Of a stretch of 16,388 nucleotides of DNA, positions 1 through 6,663 are shown piece by piece. The DNA is from an uncultured Blautia sp. (GTDB taxonomy: Bacteria > Bacillota > Clostridia > Lachnospirales > Lachnospiraceae): NCBI GenBank assembly GCA_946538475.1, contig CAMNGN010000027.1, positions 1 through 16,388 on the forward strand, given 5' to 3'. Within the stretch, counting starts at the first letter, position 1. Each line of letters begins with the position of its first letter. The notes beneath the pieces are model-generated. The model worked only from the letters and a program-made list of their open reading frames with translations. It was not told the DNA's origin and did no database searches. The position numbers and the translations under genes were made by a program.

Positions 1-15
1 TTTTCACTTTGACCC

Positions 16-45
16 GTGGAACGAGGAACCGTCCCCGTGTTCCAT
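16..45. repeat. REP-like palindromic repeat, copy 1
   Basis: This 30-bp imperfect palindrome has arms GTGGAAC and GTTCCAT around a core containing GAGG and TCCCC. It lies one base beyond the stop codon of the DUF3783 gene. Arm pairing is complete apart from one G-T wobble at the end. A second copy at 952-981 matches it at 21 of 30 positions with compensating arm changes. From memory, elements with a GGGGACGGTTC-like core occur as dispersed palindromes in many Bacillota and resemble REP sequences moved by RAYT transposases. That link is recollection, and no transposase is visible here. It might also act as a weak 3'-end hairpin for the minus-strand transcript. Confidence 0.75.
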
Positions 46-46
46 T

Positions 47-424
47 TCATTTCATTGCCGCATGCTCCTCCATCAGCTCCTTCATGAGCTGCTCCCCGGT
101 CCACATCACATTGTCCGGTGTAAGAACCGCCTTCAGATCATCCCGTGTGATCCCGCACGCCCTGCAGAGCGGCAAAGCTTTTTCCAGCTCCTCACTCGTC
201 AGGCCGCAAAACACCAGCATCCTCGCCGGAAGAGCAGCCGCCTGACTTTCTGAAACTTTTACCGCTCTCTTCTCGCCATAACACAGCTCCCCAATCCGCT
301 CTTTATACTCCTCAGGCCCGACAGTCCTCACCTCAGCCCCGATCTCCCCCAACTTCTCCGCCAGGGAAGCCGCCTGCGTGATCCCGACAAAATCCTGAAA
401 TCCAAACAACAACACTTTTTTCAT
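47..424 (-). CDS. DUF3783 domain-containing protein
   Basis: This is a 125-residue soluble protein. The C-terminal part (about residues 68-118) has the layout of the DUF3783 family, including a KAVLTPDNVMWT segment at 98-109 followed by a charged helix. The family has no established function known to me. The N-terminus (KKVLLFGF) looks like the first strand of an alpha/beta fold. The ATG at 424 was chosen because GGAAGGAG lies a few bases upstream. A longer frame upstream to 544 runs through a terminator hairpin and overlaps the XRE gene, so it was rejected. The XRE gene lies 82 bp upstream on the same strand. Possible co-transcription depends on read-through of the hairpin at 452-491, since no convincing promoter is seen between them. 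Confidence 0.8.
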   Translation of the reverse strand: MKKVLLFGFQDFVGITQAASLAEKLGEIGAEVRTVGPEEYKERIGELCYGEKRAVKVSESQAAALPARMLVFCGLTSEELEKALPLCRACGITRDDLKAVLTPDNVMWTGEQLMKELMEEHAAMK

Positions 425-451
425 CTCTCTAAACTCCTTCCGGGGATTGTT

Positions 452-491
452 GTAAAGCAAAAGAGCGCAGGGGCTAAAAGCCCACACGCTC
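452..491 (-). terminator. Rho-independent terminator after the XRE gene
   Basis: On the minus strand a stem starting GAGCG pairs with a segment ending CGCTC. It spans 463-491, about 13 pairs with one mismatch and two wobbles around a TTT loop. A T-rich tail (TTTTGCTTTA) follows at about 453-462. It starts 16 bp after the XRE stop codon and ends before the DUF3783 ribosome binding site. It could be a full terminator or an attenuator that lowers DUF3783 expression. Confidence 0.75.
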
Positions 492-506
492 CCTGCCTGC
501 CACAAT

Positions 507-722
507 TTACATTTCCTGCGTTTCCTCACACCGGACAAGATCATCCAGCGATACTTTGAGGAAATCCGCCAGCCGTTTTGCCGTCAGAAGATCGGGATAC
601 CTCACCCCGCCTTCCCAACGCGATACAGTCTGCCTGGTAACATTCAGATGGTCGGCCACCGTCTGCTGTGTAAGTCCAAGCCTCTCTCTGTGTTCACGAA
701 TTCTCGTCTGGTACTTTACCAT
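507..722 (-). CDS. XRE-family helix-turn-helix transcriptional regulator
   Basis: This 71-residue protein is almost entirely a Cro/CI-type HTH domain. The helix-turn-helix core lies at about residues 17-39, with LTQQTVADHL as first helix and VTRQTVSRW as recognition helix. It then continues with the family-typical YPDLLTAKRLADFLKVSLDDL. It resembles the very short YozG/Cro-like regulators with no ligand domain. The ATG at 722 follows GGGGGGAAGGAG, although the GGAG end is only 3 bases from the start. The target is unknown. An inverted repeat at 867-882 and hairpins in the leader are candidates for autoregulation. The neighbouring exporter operon ends upstream on the same strand and could be a target, but nothing in the sequence proves this. 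Confidence 0.92.
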   Translation of the reverse strand: MVKYQTRIREHRERLGLTQQTVADHLNVTRQTVSRWEGGVRYPDLLTAKRLADFLKVSLDDLVRCEETQEM

Positions 723-951
723 AGACTCCTTCCCCCCGGATCCGGAACTCCCATAGAGACCGTTTATTATGCCTTTCGATTCGACCCGGCAATCTGCCGG
801 AATCAGAATCTTAATCTACCAAGTCAACATTATAATAGAAAACTCTGCGAGAATAAAGTGTTATACAAACAACTATTTGTTTCCATTTTGGTACCTTTAT
901 GAATATTTTTCACAATTACAAGTATTTTTAAAGAATTTATGCATTTGCTAT
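723..951 (-). promoter_or_regulatory. AT-rich upstream region and leader of the XRE gene
   Basis: This stretch holds no gene. On the minus strand a TATAAT hexamer lies at about 828-833, with a poor -35 upstream, which would give a leader of about 100 nt. Within that leader is a hairpin at 786-800 (CCGGCA, 3-nt loop, TGCCGG) whose flanking GATTC and GAATC can extend the stem across a bulge. A self-complementary CCGGATCCGG at 736-745 lies just before the ribosome binding site. Upstream of the promoter, 867-882 is a perfect 6-bp inverted repeat (AAACAA, 4-nt spacer, TTGTTT), a plausible operator for a Cro-like dimer. The promoter and operator roles are inference. Confidence 0.4.
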
Positions 952-981
952 GTGAATCGAGGCACCATCCCCCTGAATCAC
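952..981. repeat. REP-like palindromic repeat, copy 2
   Basis: This diverged second copy of the 30-bp palindrome has arms GTGAATC and GAATCAC around the same GAGG and TCCCC core. It matches copy 1 at 21 of 30 positions. Relative to copy 1, pair 4/27 changes from G-C to A-T and pair 6/25 from A-T to T-A, so the stem is largely kept (one A-A mismatch). On the minus strand its second to fourth bases are the TGA stop of the ABC-2 permease, and its first base is the last base of that gene's final Leu codon. The repeat boundary therefore coincides with the end of that gene. Confidence 0.7.
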
Positions 982-2057
982 AGCCTCACCACCCACGCCG
1001 GAAAAATCCTCCCGATCATGGTCAGCATCCTTCCCAGCGGCACCCCCTCAAAGATCTGCGGATTTGTCACGATACACAAGATCAGGACGAGCGGAATACT
1101 GCTGATATAATACCTCTCACTGCTAAAGAGCGACGCGTAAACAAAGGCCCACACCGCACTCAAAACCGCCGCCAAAAGCAGCAGCAGCAAGACCTGCGCC
1201 ATATGCCCCTGAGTACAACCGATATCCAGGAGCCTGCGGATAAGCGGCACCGAAAGCGCCAGAGTGATCAGAAGCACCGGTGCCAGGATCTCCAGAAAAC
1301 GCCACACCTTCTTCTTCCCCGGCAGGAGCCCTCCCGAAAAGCGCGCTGACTCCTCGGAAAAGCGCAGCCGACCGAAAACCACAGCCGCCGCAAACACAAG
1401 GATGCCGATCAGCGCGATAAAACGCCTTGCAGATTCCGGATAAGTATCCTTTTTCGTCACTGCGGCATCGTATGCCTCCACGGTCTCATACGCCACACGG
1501 ATCGTCTCGTCACTCTCCAGATAATAATCAAACGCCTCATTCAGCGTCTGCACCAGCTTGTCGGAGTCCACTCCCTCCTGCACGTAAAGCGTATCGTCTT
1601 TCCCTATGTCTGCCAGCATCTTCCGCGTAGTCTCTCGCAGCACCGCCGCCAGAACTTTCTCCTTGAGGATCGGACCGTAAACGGTGGATGTAGAACTCAC
1701 ATAATCGATGGTCCCCGCCAGATTATCGACGCCCGACACCTCGTCAAGCCCTTTTTTCAGGACAAATCCACAGTCGAGCCTGCCGGACGATACCCCGCGC
1801 TCCAGCGCCGCATGGCTCGAGACTCTCACCGCCGTATACAGATCATCCTTCCGCAGGTCCCCGATCACCGCGTCCCCGCACTCCGCTCCCCCGTTCATGA
1901 TGCCGTAGGCAAGAGGACGGTCCTCGGGGAAGACGATCTGCTGAAAGATAAAAAGAAACAGCAGAAACAGACCGGTCAAAAAATAGATGCCCGGCCTTTT
2001 CAGCTGCCTCTTTATCAGCAGTACAAACCAATTACCGTATTGTCTTAATTTTCTCAT
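978..2057 (-). CDS. ABC-2 type transporter permease, probably C-terminally truncated
   Basis: This 359-residue membrane protein has the ABC-2 permease plan: one N-terminal helix (about 26-44), a large outer domain (45-210), then hydrophobic segments at about 212-230, 255-273, 287-311 and 316-333. It resembles the upstream permease at 2097-3296 in length and topology, and the two probably pair. The sister continues about 40 residues further with a sixth helix. This protein stops at the conserved Phe-Pro-Ala-Trp region, and its TGA lies inside a palindromic repeat. The ATG at 2057 was chosen because GGCGGAAG lies about 6 bases upstream; ATG at 2063 and GTG at 2078 are in frame but less well placed. 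It is the last gene of the MATE/ABC operon, 39 bp after its sister. The substrate is unknown, and the truncation may impair function. Confidence 0.8.
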   Translation of the reverse strand: MRKLRQYGNWFVLLIKRQLKRPGIYFLTGLFLLFLFIFQQIVFPEDRPLAYGIMNGGAECGDAVIGDLRKDDLYTAVRVSSHAALERGVSSGRLDCGFVLKKGLDEVSGVDNLAGTIDYVSSTSTVYGPILKEKVLAAVLRETTRKMLADIGKDDTLYVQEGVDSDKLVQTLNEAFDYYLESDETIRVAYETVEAYDAAVTKKDTYPESARRFIALIGILVFAAAVVFGRLRFSEESARFSGGLLPGKKKVWRFLEILAPVLLITLALSVPLIRRLLDIGCTQGHMAQVLLLLLLAAVLSAVWAFVYASLFSSERYYISSIPLVLILCIVTNPQIFEGVPLGRMLTMIGRIFPAWVVRL

Positions 2058-2096
2058 ACCCATCTTCCGCCAAATCACCGCAAAAGCCGCCGCATA

Positions 2097-3296
2097 TCAG
2101 TTCCTTGCAGACACCTTCGCACCCGCAGCTCCGACGACCGTCATCACCGCACCATATACAAGCGTAAGCCTTACCGCCTCCAAAGCCGTCTCGCCCGCAA
2201 AGGCCCCCGTCAGGACTCTCTGCCACAGCTGTACCGGCAGGTACTTCGGAACCGCCGCCAACACTTCGGGAAGAAACGACGCGGGAAAAAGCCCCCCGCC
2301 CAGCACAAACACCAGAAGGCTCACCAGCAGGAAAATGAGGCTGCCGGATTCGCCCGAGGCGAACGAATAGATCATATGCATAAAAGCCGCCAGCGAAAAA
2401 GCGACCGGCAAAAGCTGCAGCACCGTGGCAGCCCGGAACACGGCGATATCCGAAAACATCGATATGCCCAGACAGGAGACAGTAAGAAGCCCCCAGAGGA
2501 CCACCGTCACAACGGACATTCTTGCAAATATCCCTGCCGCATCGCGCACGCCGGTACGGGCAAGGCACTTTCTGACCACCGGACTCTCCTGCCTGTACAG
2601 TGAAGAAAAACTCACGCCGAACAGAATACAGATGACAGCCAGCAGGCCCGTCACCGTGTAAAATACCGGCAGGCCTGTCTCACCGTAGGGCGAGATCACC
2701 GTGACATTGTATGCCGCGGTGCGCTGCATGGCCAGGGCAAGATACCTTACCGCGATCTGCCCGGTCACGGAGTTGACCTTCTTGTTCGTCTCATATACCT
2801 CCGCCGCGTCATAAAGCGCATACACCGCCGATTCACCCGTCTGCAGCATGGACATGGCCACATCGATCAGATCCCTGAACATGCTGACAGACAGCAGGGA
2901 GCGGGAAGATACCTGCACCTTCACTGGGGTATTCACGCCGCTGTTCACGTCTTCATACAGATCCTCGGGCAGATAAGCCGCAGCCTGATACCTGCCCTCT
3001 TTAAGGCCTGCCACCGCCTCTTCCTCGGATACCTCGTGGAACCGGCATACCGCCCTGACGGACTCCATGTTCTGCACGATACCCGCGCCCATCTTTATAG
3101 TGGGGTCGTTCCCCTCGGTCACCAGCGCGACATCCACCCCGGGCAGGACAGACGAATCGCCGGTCGCACTGTACAGCACAAAGCCCGCCCCCGCGAGAGC
3201 CGCAGCGGTGACTGCCAGCGTGATAAAAAACCGCGGAAGAATGGCCAGACCCTTTTTCCAGATCAGTTTACAATAAATAAAAGCATGTTTGTTCAT
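2097..3296 (-). CDS. ABC-2 type transporter permease
   Basis: This is a 399-residue integral membrane protein. The first helix is at about 20-42. An extracytoplasmic domain at 43-208 contains AAYLPEDLYEDV, similar to the 'iPe-f' motif of ABC-2 permeases with an outer domain. Five further helices lie at about 210-230, 258-279, 289-311, 317-338 and 373-395. A Pro-rich amphipathic stretch at 343-357 precedes the last helix, as is usual in this family. The ATG at 3296 is 6 bp downstream of the ATPase stop, with GGAGAG within the end of the ATPase gene, so the genes are likely translationally coupled. With the ATPase and the second permease it would form an exporter. The substrate (drug, peptide, lipid or polysaccharide) cannot be told from sequence. 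Confidence 0.88.
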   Translation of the reverse strand: MNKHAFIYCKLIWKKGLAILPRFFITLAVTAAALAGAGFVLYSATGDSSVLPGVDVALVTEGNDPTIKMGAGIVQNMESVRAVCRFHEVSEEEAVAGLKEGRYQAAAYLPEDLYEDVNSGVNTPVKVQVSSRSLLSVSMFRDLIDVAMSMLQTGESAVYALYDAAEVYETNKKVNSVTGQIAVRYLALAMQRTAAYNVTVISPYGETGLPVFYTVTGLLAVICILFGVSFSSLYRQESPVVRKCLARTGVRDAAGIFARMSVVTVVLWGLLTVSCLGISMFSDIAVFRAATVLQLLPVAFSLAAFMHMIYSFASGESGSLIFLLVSLLVFVLGGGLFPASFLPEVLAAVPKYLPVQLWQRVLTGAFAGETALEAVRLTLVYGAVMTVVGAAGAKVSARN

Positions 3297-3302
3297 ATAA
3301 GA

Positions 3303-4019
3303 TCAGCACTCTCCGGCCCGCAGCATGGCTGCCGCTTCATCGGCCAAGACCCGGCTCATCACCCCGCTCTTCAGATAGAAAAGCCTGGTGCAGAGCCTCA
3401 TTTCCTGCTCGTCGTGGGTAGAAAGGATCACAATGCCGCCGCGCGATATGAACGTACGGATATAGTTTCGGATGATCTCCTTCTGGTGAAGGTCCAGCGA
3501 AGACGTCGGCTCGTCCATGATGAGCACGGACTGGTTCTTCGCCGCCGCACAGGCGATGGCCAGGCGGCGTTTCATCCCGCCCGACAATGACCGGACTTTC
3601 AGTGGCAGAAGTTCTCTCAGCTGAAGCTCATCAAGGACGGGCAGATCGGAAGGAACATGCCCGCCATACCAGAGCCTTAGATTGTCCTGCGACGAAAGGT
3701 CCTCCAGAAGAGGATTCTCCTGGGGAAGGTAGCCGATCAGCTTTTCAAAGGCGGCTTTGTTTCCGATCATCTCGCGCCCGAAGCATGTAAAGCGTCCCGA
3801 AGTAGGCTTACCGATCCCCGCAAGAATGGACAGCAGCGTACTCTTTCCGCTGCCGTTTATGCCTACTATGCCCACACAGTCTCCCGCTGACGCTGTAAAA
3901 GACACCCGGTCAAGCACATTTTTTTTCCGGAAAGACCGGCTCATTTCGCTGACAGCCAGATCAGGCCTCGCAGCGCGCATATCATTCTCAACAACTATAT
4001 TATCGTCGGTCTTCTGCAT
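3303..4019 (-). CDS. ABC transporter ATP-binding protein
   Basis: This 238-residue cytoplasmic ATPase has every expected motif: Walker A GINGSGKST (53-61), Q-loop Gln100 in YLPQEN, signature LSGGM (145-149), Walker B VLIMDE (165-170), D-loop SLD (174-176) and switch His202. Residues 1-20 form a polar extension ahead of the usual start of the fold. It drives the two ABC-2 permeases directly downstream (6 bp and further). Its start is 16 bp after the MATE stop, so all four genes are probably one transcript. The ATG at 4019 follows AGAAGGA at a slightly long distance; a downstream Met14 is an alternative. It belongs to the CcmA/drug-exporter ATPase group rather than the importers. No substrate can be assigned. 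Confidence 0.93.
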   Translation of the reverse strand: MQKTDDNIVVENDMRAARPDLAVSEMSRSFRKKNVLDRVSFTASAGDCVGIVGINGSGKSTLLSILAGIGKPTSGRFTCFGREMIGNKAAFEKLIGYLPQENPLLEDLSSQDNLRLWYGGHVPSDLPVLDELQLRELLPLKVRSLSGGMKRRLAIACAAAKNQSVLIMDEPTSSLDLHQKEIIRNYIRTFISRGGIVILSTHDEQEMRLCTRLFYLKSGVMSRVLADEAAAMLRAGEC

Positions 4020-4035
4020 ACTTTCATTCCTTCTG

Positions 4036-5433
4036 TTAATTTAAAGCTTTTGTCCTTTTCAGTCTGACAAGGAACATGATTCCCCTGAACCACAGCTCCA
4101 GACACATGGCGACCCACATTCCGGTAAGCCCCACCCGCGGGCACAGAAACGCGGCAAGCGGAAGCCTCACCAGCCACATGCTGACAAAATTGATGATGCT
4201 CGGTCCCAGCGTATCGCCCGCTCCGCGGAACACACCCGACGCAACGATCGAAGCCGCAAACATCGGCTCCGCAAAGGCCTCGATACGAAGGATGCGGGCA
4301 CCCAGGGCACGAATCTCGGGATCGGGCGTGAGAATGCCGATCATCTGCGGTGCGAACACATACATCAGAACACCGGTGCAGGCCATGATCGCCATGCCGA
4401 AGATGACGGTCATCCATGCCAGTCTTTTCGTCAGGTCCTTTCTGCCGGCCCCCAGACTTTGCCCGATGATCGTGGTGGCCGCCGCCGAAACGCCGTACCC
4501 CGGCATATAGCAGAGGCCCTCCGCCGTCACGGCAAACGAATGCGCCGCCAGAGATATGTTTCCAAGCGGTGAGATGATCTTTGTGACGCCCACATAGGCC
4601 CCTCCCATGATAGCATTCTCTACCGCGACCGGACCCGAGATGCGCGCTGCAGTGATCAGCTCGTTTCGGTTAAACGGACTGTGTTCGCCCTTCCTGAGCC
4701 GCAGCGGTTTTGAGCGTCCCAGAAGGAACCACAGCATCAGCACCGCGCAGACGCTCTCGGAGAGCGCTGTTCCCAGTGCCGCGCCGGTCACCCGCAGCCC
4801 CGCCCCGGGGATCACTGCGTTAAATCCTCCAAGGCTGACCTTCCTGGTGGGGAAGATCAGCAGGGAGTTAAAAATGACGTCCATAAAACAGCAGCCAATG
4901 TTCAGAACACTGGGGACCCGCATGTTTCCGCTGCCCTGCAGCATGCCGCCCGCGGTATAGCGGATGGCCATCGCAGGCGTCATCAGTGCAAATATCATAA
5001 AATACATGGAACCGTCACGCCGGATCTCCTGTCTGCCGCCCAGCCATCCGGGAAGAAATCCGCTGATTGCGCAGCCCACCAGCATGATCAGAAGACTTAC
5101 ACAAAGCACAGTGAGAAGTCCATGCTTTACCAGACCGCGGGCACCTTTTTCATCCCCGGCCCCGACGCGGTGCGCCACCTGTACCGTAAAACCTGCGGAG
5201 GCCGCCGAGACCAGTCCGCCAAACATCCACGTGGTGGAGGATACCAGCCCGATCGCGGCCGAAGCCTCGGCGCCGAGCCGCCCCACCATGGATGCGTCTA
5301 TATATTCCATCATGACCGATGAGATCTGTGCAAGGATCGCAGGGATACTGAGTATCGCGGTCATGCGGAGCTGCTGCCCCGTATCCAGCTGCCCTCCTTT
5401 GCGAAGGATCTCAAGATAATCTGTTTTCTTCAT
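4036..5433 (-). CDS. MATE family efflux transporter
   Basis: This 465-residue protein has about twelve hydrophobic segments in two pseudo-symmetric halves, the usual MATE length and topology. The first half has the family pattern VGRLGAEASAAIG (about 50-62) and AHRVGAGDEKGAR (about 87-99). The second half has IIGQSLGAGRKD (about 323-334), the equivalent loop. MATE proteins export cationic drugs or metabolites using Na+ or H+ gradients. The coupling ion and substrate are not deducible here. It is the first gene of a four-gene minus-strand operon with an ABC-2 exporter, and is divergent from the DUF4317 gene. The ATG at 5433 has only a weak, distant GGGAG upstream, so translation may be inefficient or the start slightly off. 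Confidence 0.93.
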   Translation of the reverse strand: MKKTDYLEILRKGGQLDTGQQLRMTAILSIPAILAQISSVMMEYIDASMVGRLGAEASAAIGLVSSTTWMFGGLVSAASAGFTVQVAHRVGAGDEKGARGLVKHGLLTVLCVSLLIMLVGCAISGFLPGWLGGRQEIRRDGSMYFMIFALMTPAMAIRYTAGGMLQGSGNMRVPSVLNIGCCFMDVIFNSLLIFPTRKVSLGGFNAVIPGAGLRVTGAALGTALSESVCAVLMLWFLLGRSKPLRLRKGEHSPFNRNELITAARISGPVAVENAIMGGAYVGVTKIISPLGNISLAAHSFAVTAEGLCYMPGYGVSAAATTIIGQSLGAGRKDLTKRLAWMTVIFGMAIMACTGVLMYVFAPQMIGILTPDPEIRALGARILRIEAFAEPMFAASIVASGVFRGAGDTLGPSIINFVSMWLVRLPLAAFLCPRVGLTGMWVAMCLELWFRGIMFLVRLKRTKALN

Positions 5434-5537
5434 ACAATAAAACCATACTCCCGACTACTTCCCTTTGCCCCTTCCTCCAAAGTGTGCTATAATTTCGTTT
5501 ACGCACCCTGAAAACAGAGCAGAAAGAGAGTGACTTT
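5434..5537. promoter_or_regulatory. Divergent promoter region between the MATE and DUF4317 genes
   Basis: On the plus strand a good sigma-A promoter is visible: -35 TTGCCC at 5465-5470, a 17-bp spacer, and -10 TATAAT at 5488-5493 preceded by TG (extended -10). It would give the DUF4317 mRNA a leader of about 40 nt. On the minus strand an ATTATA-type -10 overlaps the same bases, with TTTTCA about 17 bp further upstream, and is a weaker candidate promoter for the MATE operon. If both are used they would compete for polymerase. The plus-strand promoter is well supported; the minus-strand one is tentative. Confidence 0.65.
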
Positions 5538-6659
5538 ATGAATCGCAAAGATATTTCCGAAATAAAAAAACAACTGAATCCCGACCGCTGCTGCCTTACC
5601 CGCATCTGCGGCTGTTATGTAGATGCCGAAAAGCAACGAAAGACCGAACTCAGTCAGATCTTCCTCTCTCTCGCCGAGGAGGAAATGTTCAAGTATTTTG
5701 ATATCCTCAAGAAGACCCTGTCCGGCACCGTAGGCCGAAATCTTCTCTCCATGGAGTATCCCCTCGAGGCCGAAGCCGAAGGCTCGCAGCACGAATTTCT
5801 CCGAAAGCTGGTAAAAAGCCGTCTTACCGATGATACCCTGCTGGACGCATTCTATCAACAGGTGATCGAAAAATTCGACTACGCCGAAAACTATTATATC
5901 ATTCTGGTCCACGGTGTCTACGATATCCCGGGGAAGGCTTCGGACGGCACAGAAATGTTTGATGCCTCGGACGAAGTGTACGAGCACATCATCTGCAGCA
6001 TCTGCCCCGTCAACCTTTCCAAGGCAGGGCTCTGCTACAACACCGAGACCAACGCCATCGAGGACCGCATCCGCGACTGGATCGTGGATATGCCCGAGAC
6101 AGGCTTTTTGTTCCCCGCCTTTACAGACCGCGGGAGCAACCTGCACGAGATACTCTACTACGCCAAAAAGGCCGAAAAGAGCCATGCGGAATTCGCCTAC
6201 GATCTTCTGGGCTGCACCCCGCCTCTGTCTCCCTCGGGGCAGAAGGATTCGTTCAACGCCGTCGTCGAGGAGACACTCGGTGAAGCCTGCAGCTACGAGA
6301 CTGTGGTCAACATCCACGAAAAGCTCAGTGAGCTGATCGAGGCCGCCAAAGAAGAGCCCGACCCTGTAGTGCTCACCAAATCGGAAGTCCGCCGTGTGCT
6401 CGAAGAGAGCGGGGCTGACGAAGAACACCTCACGGCCTTTGATGAGACCTACGATACGACCGCCGGAGAAAACACGGCACTGATGGCTGCGAACATCACC
6501 AACGCAAAGACCATGGAGATCGAGTCCTCCGAGATCAAGGTCCGTGTCTCCCCCGAACAGTCAAAGCTCATCGAGACCCGCGTGATCGACGGGCGCAAAT
6601 GCCTGGTCATCCCGCTCGACAGCGAAGTGACCGTAAACGGGATCGCCGTGAGGGTATGA
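5538..6659 (+). CDS. DUF4317 family protein
   Basis: This 373-residue protein is recognisable as a full-length DUF4317 member by several conserved stretches: TRICGCYVD (about 21-29), FKYFDILKKTLSGT (about 51-64), YDIPGKASDGTEMFDASDEVYE (about 128-149) and CPVNLSKAGLCYN (about 155-167). The C-terminus carries the usual ETRVIDGRKCLVIP segment. It has no signal peptide or membrane segment, so it is probably cytoplasmic. The family is common in Clostridia and, to my knowledge, has no assigned function. Conserved Cys residues near 18-26 and 151-165 could bind a metal, but this is only suggestive. It is a single-gene unit with its own promoter, RBS AAAGAGAG, and converges on the next gene with only 4 bp between stops. 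Confidence 0.92.
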   Translation: MNRKDISEIKKQLNPDRCCLTRICGCYVDAEKQRKTELSQIFLSLAEEEMFKYFDILKKTLSGTVGRNLLSMEYPLEAEAEGSQHEFLRKLVKSRLTDDTLLDAFYQQVIEKFDYAENYYIILVHGVYDIPGKASDGTEMFDASDEVYEHIICSICPVNLSKAGLCYNTETNAIEDRIRDWIVDMPETGFLFPAFTDRGSNLHEILYYAKKAEKSHAEFAYDLLGCTPPLSPSGQKDSFNAVVEETLGEACSYETVVNIHEKLSELIEAAKEEPDPVVLTKSEVRRVLEESGADEEHLTAFDETYDTTAGENTALMAANITNAKTMEIESSEIKVRVSPEQSKLIETRVIDGRKCLVIPLDSEVTVNGIAVRV

Positions 6660-6663
6660 TCCC
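6639..6663. other. Small inverted repeat at a convergent gene junction
   Basis: GGGATC at 6639-6644 and GATCCC at 6658-6663 are perfectly complementary around a 13-nt loop. They span the DUF4317 stop codon and end just before the stop of the opposing gene. Neither strand has a T-rich tail, so it is not a standard intrinsic terminator. It could be chance, because the stem has only six pairs. Confidence 0.3.

Noticed and set aside
425..544. Upstream extension of the DUF3783 frame to 544
   Set aside because: It runs through the terminator hairpin and overlaps the XRE coding end, and a strong ribosome binding site supports the ATG at 424.
5499..6428. 309-residue minus-strand frame opposite the DUF4317 gene
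   Set aside because: It is antisense to a gene of a clearly recognised family and runs across its promoter; it has no recognisable motifs.
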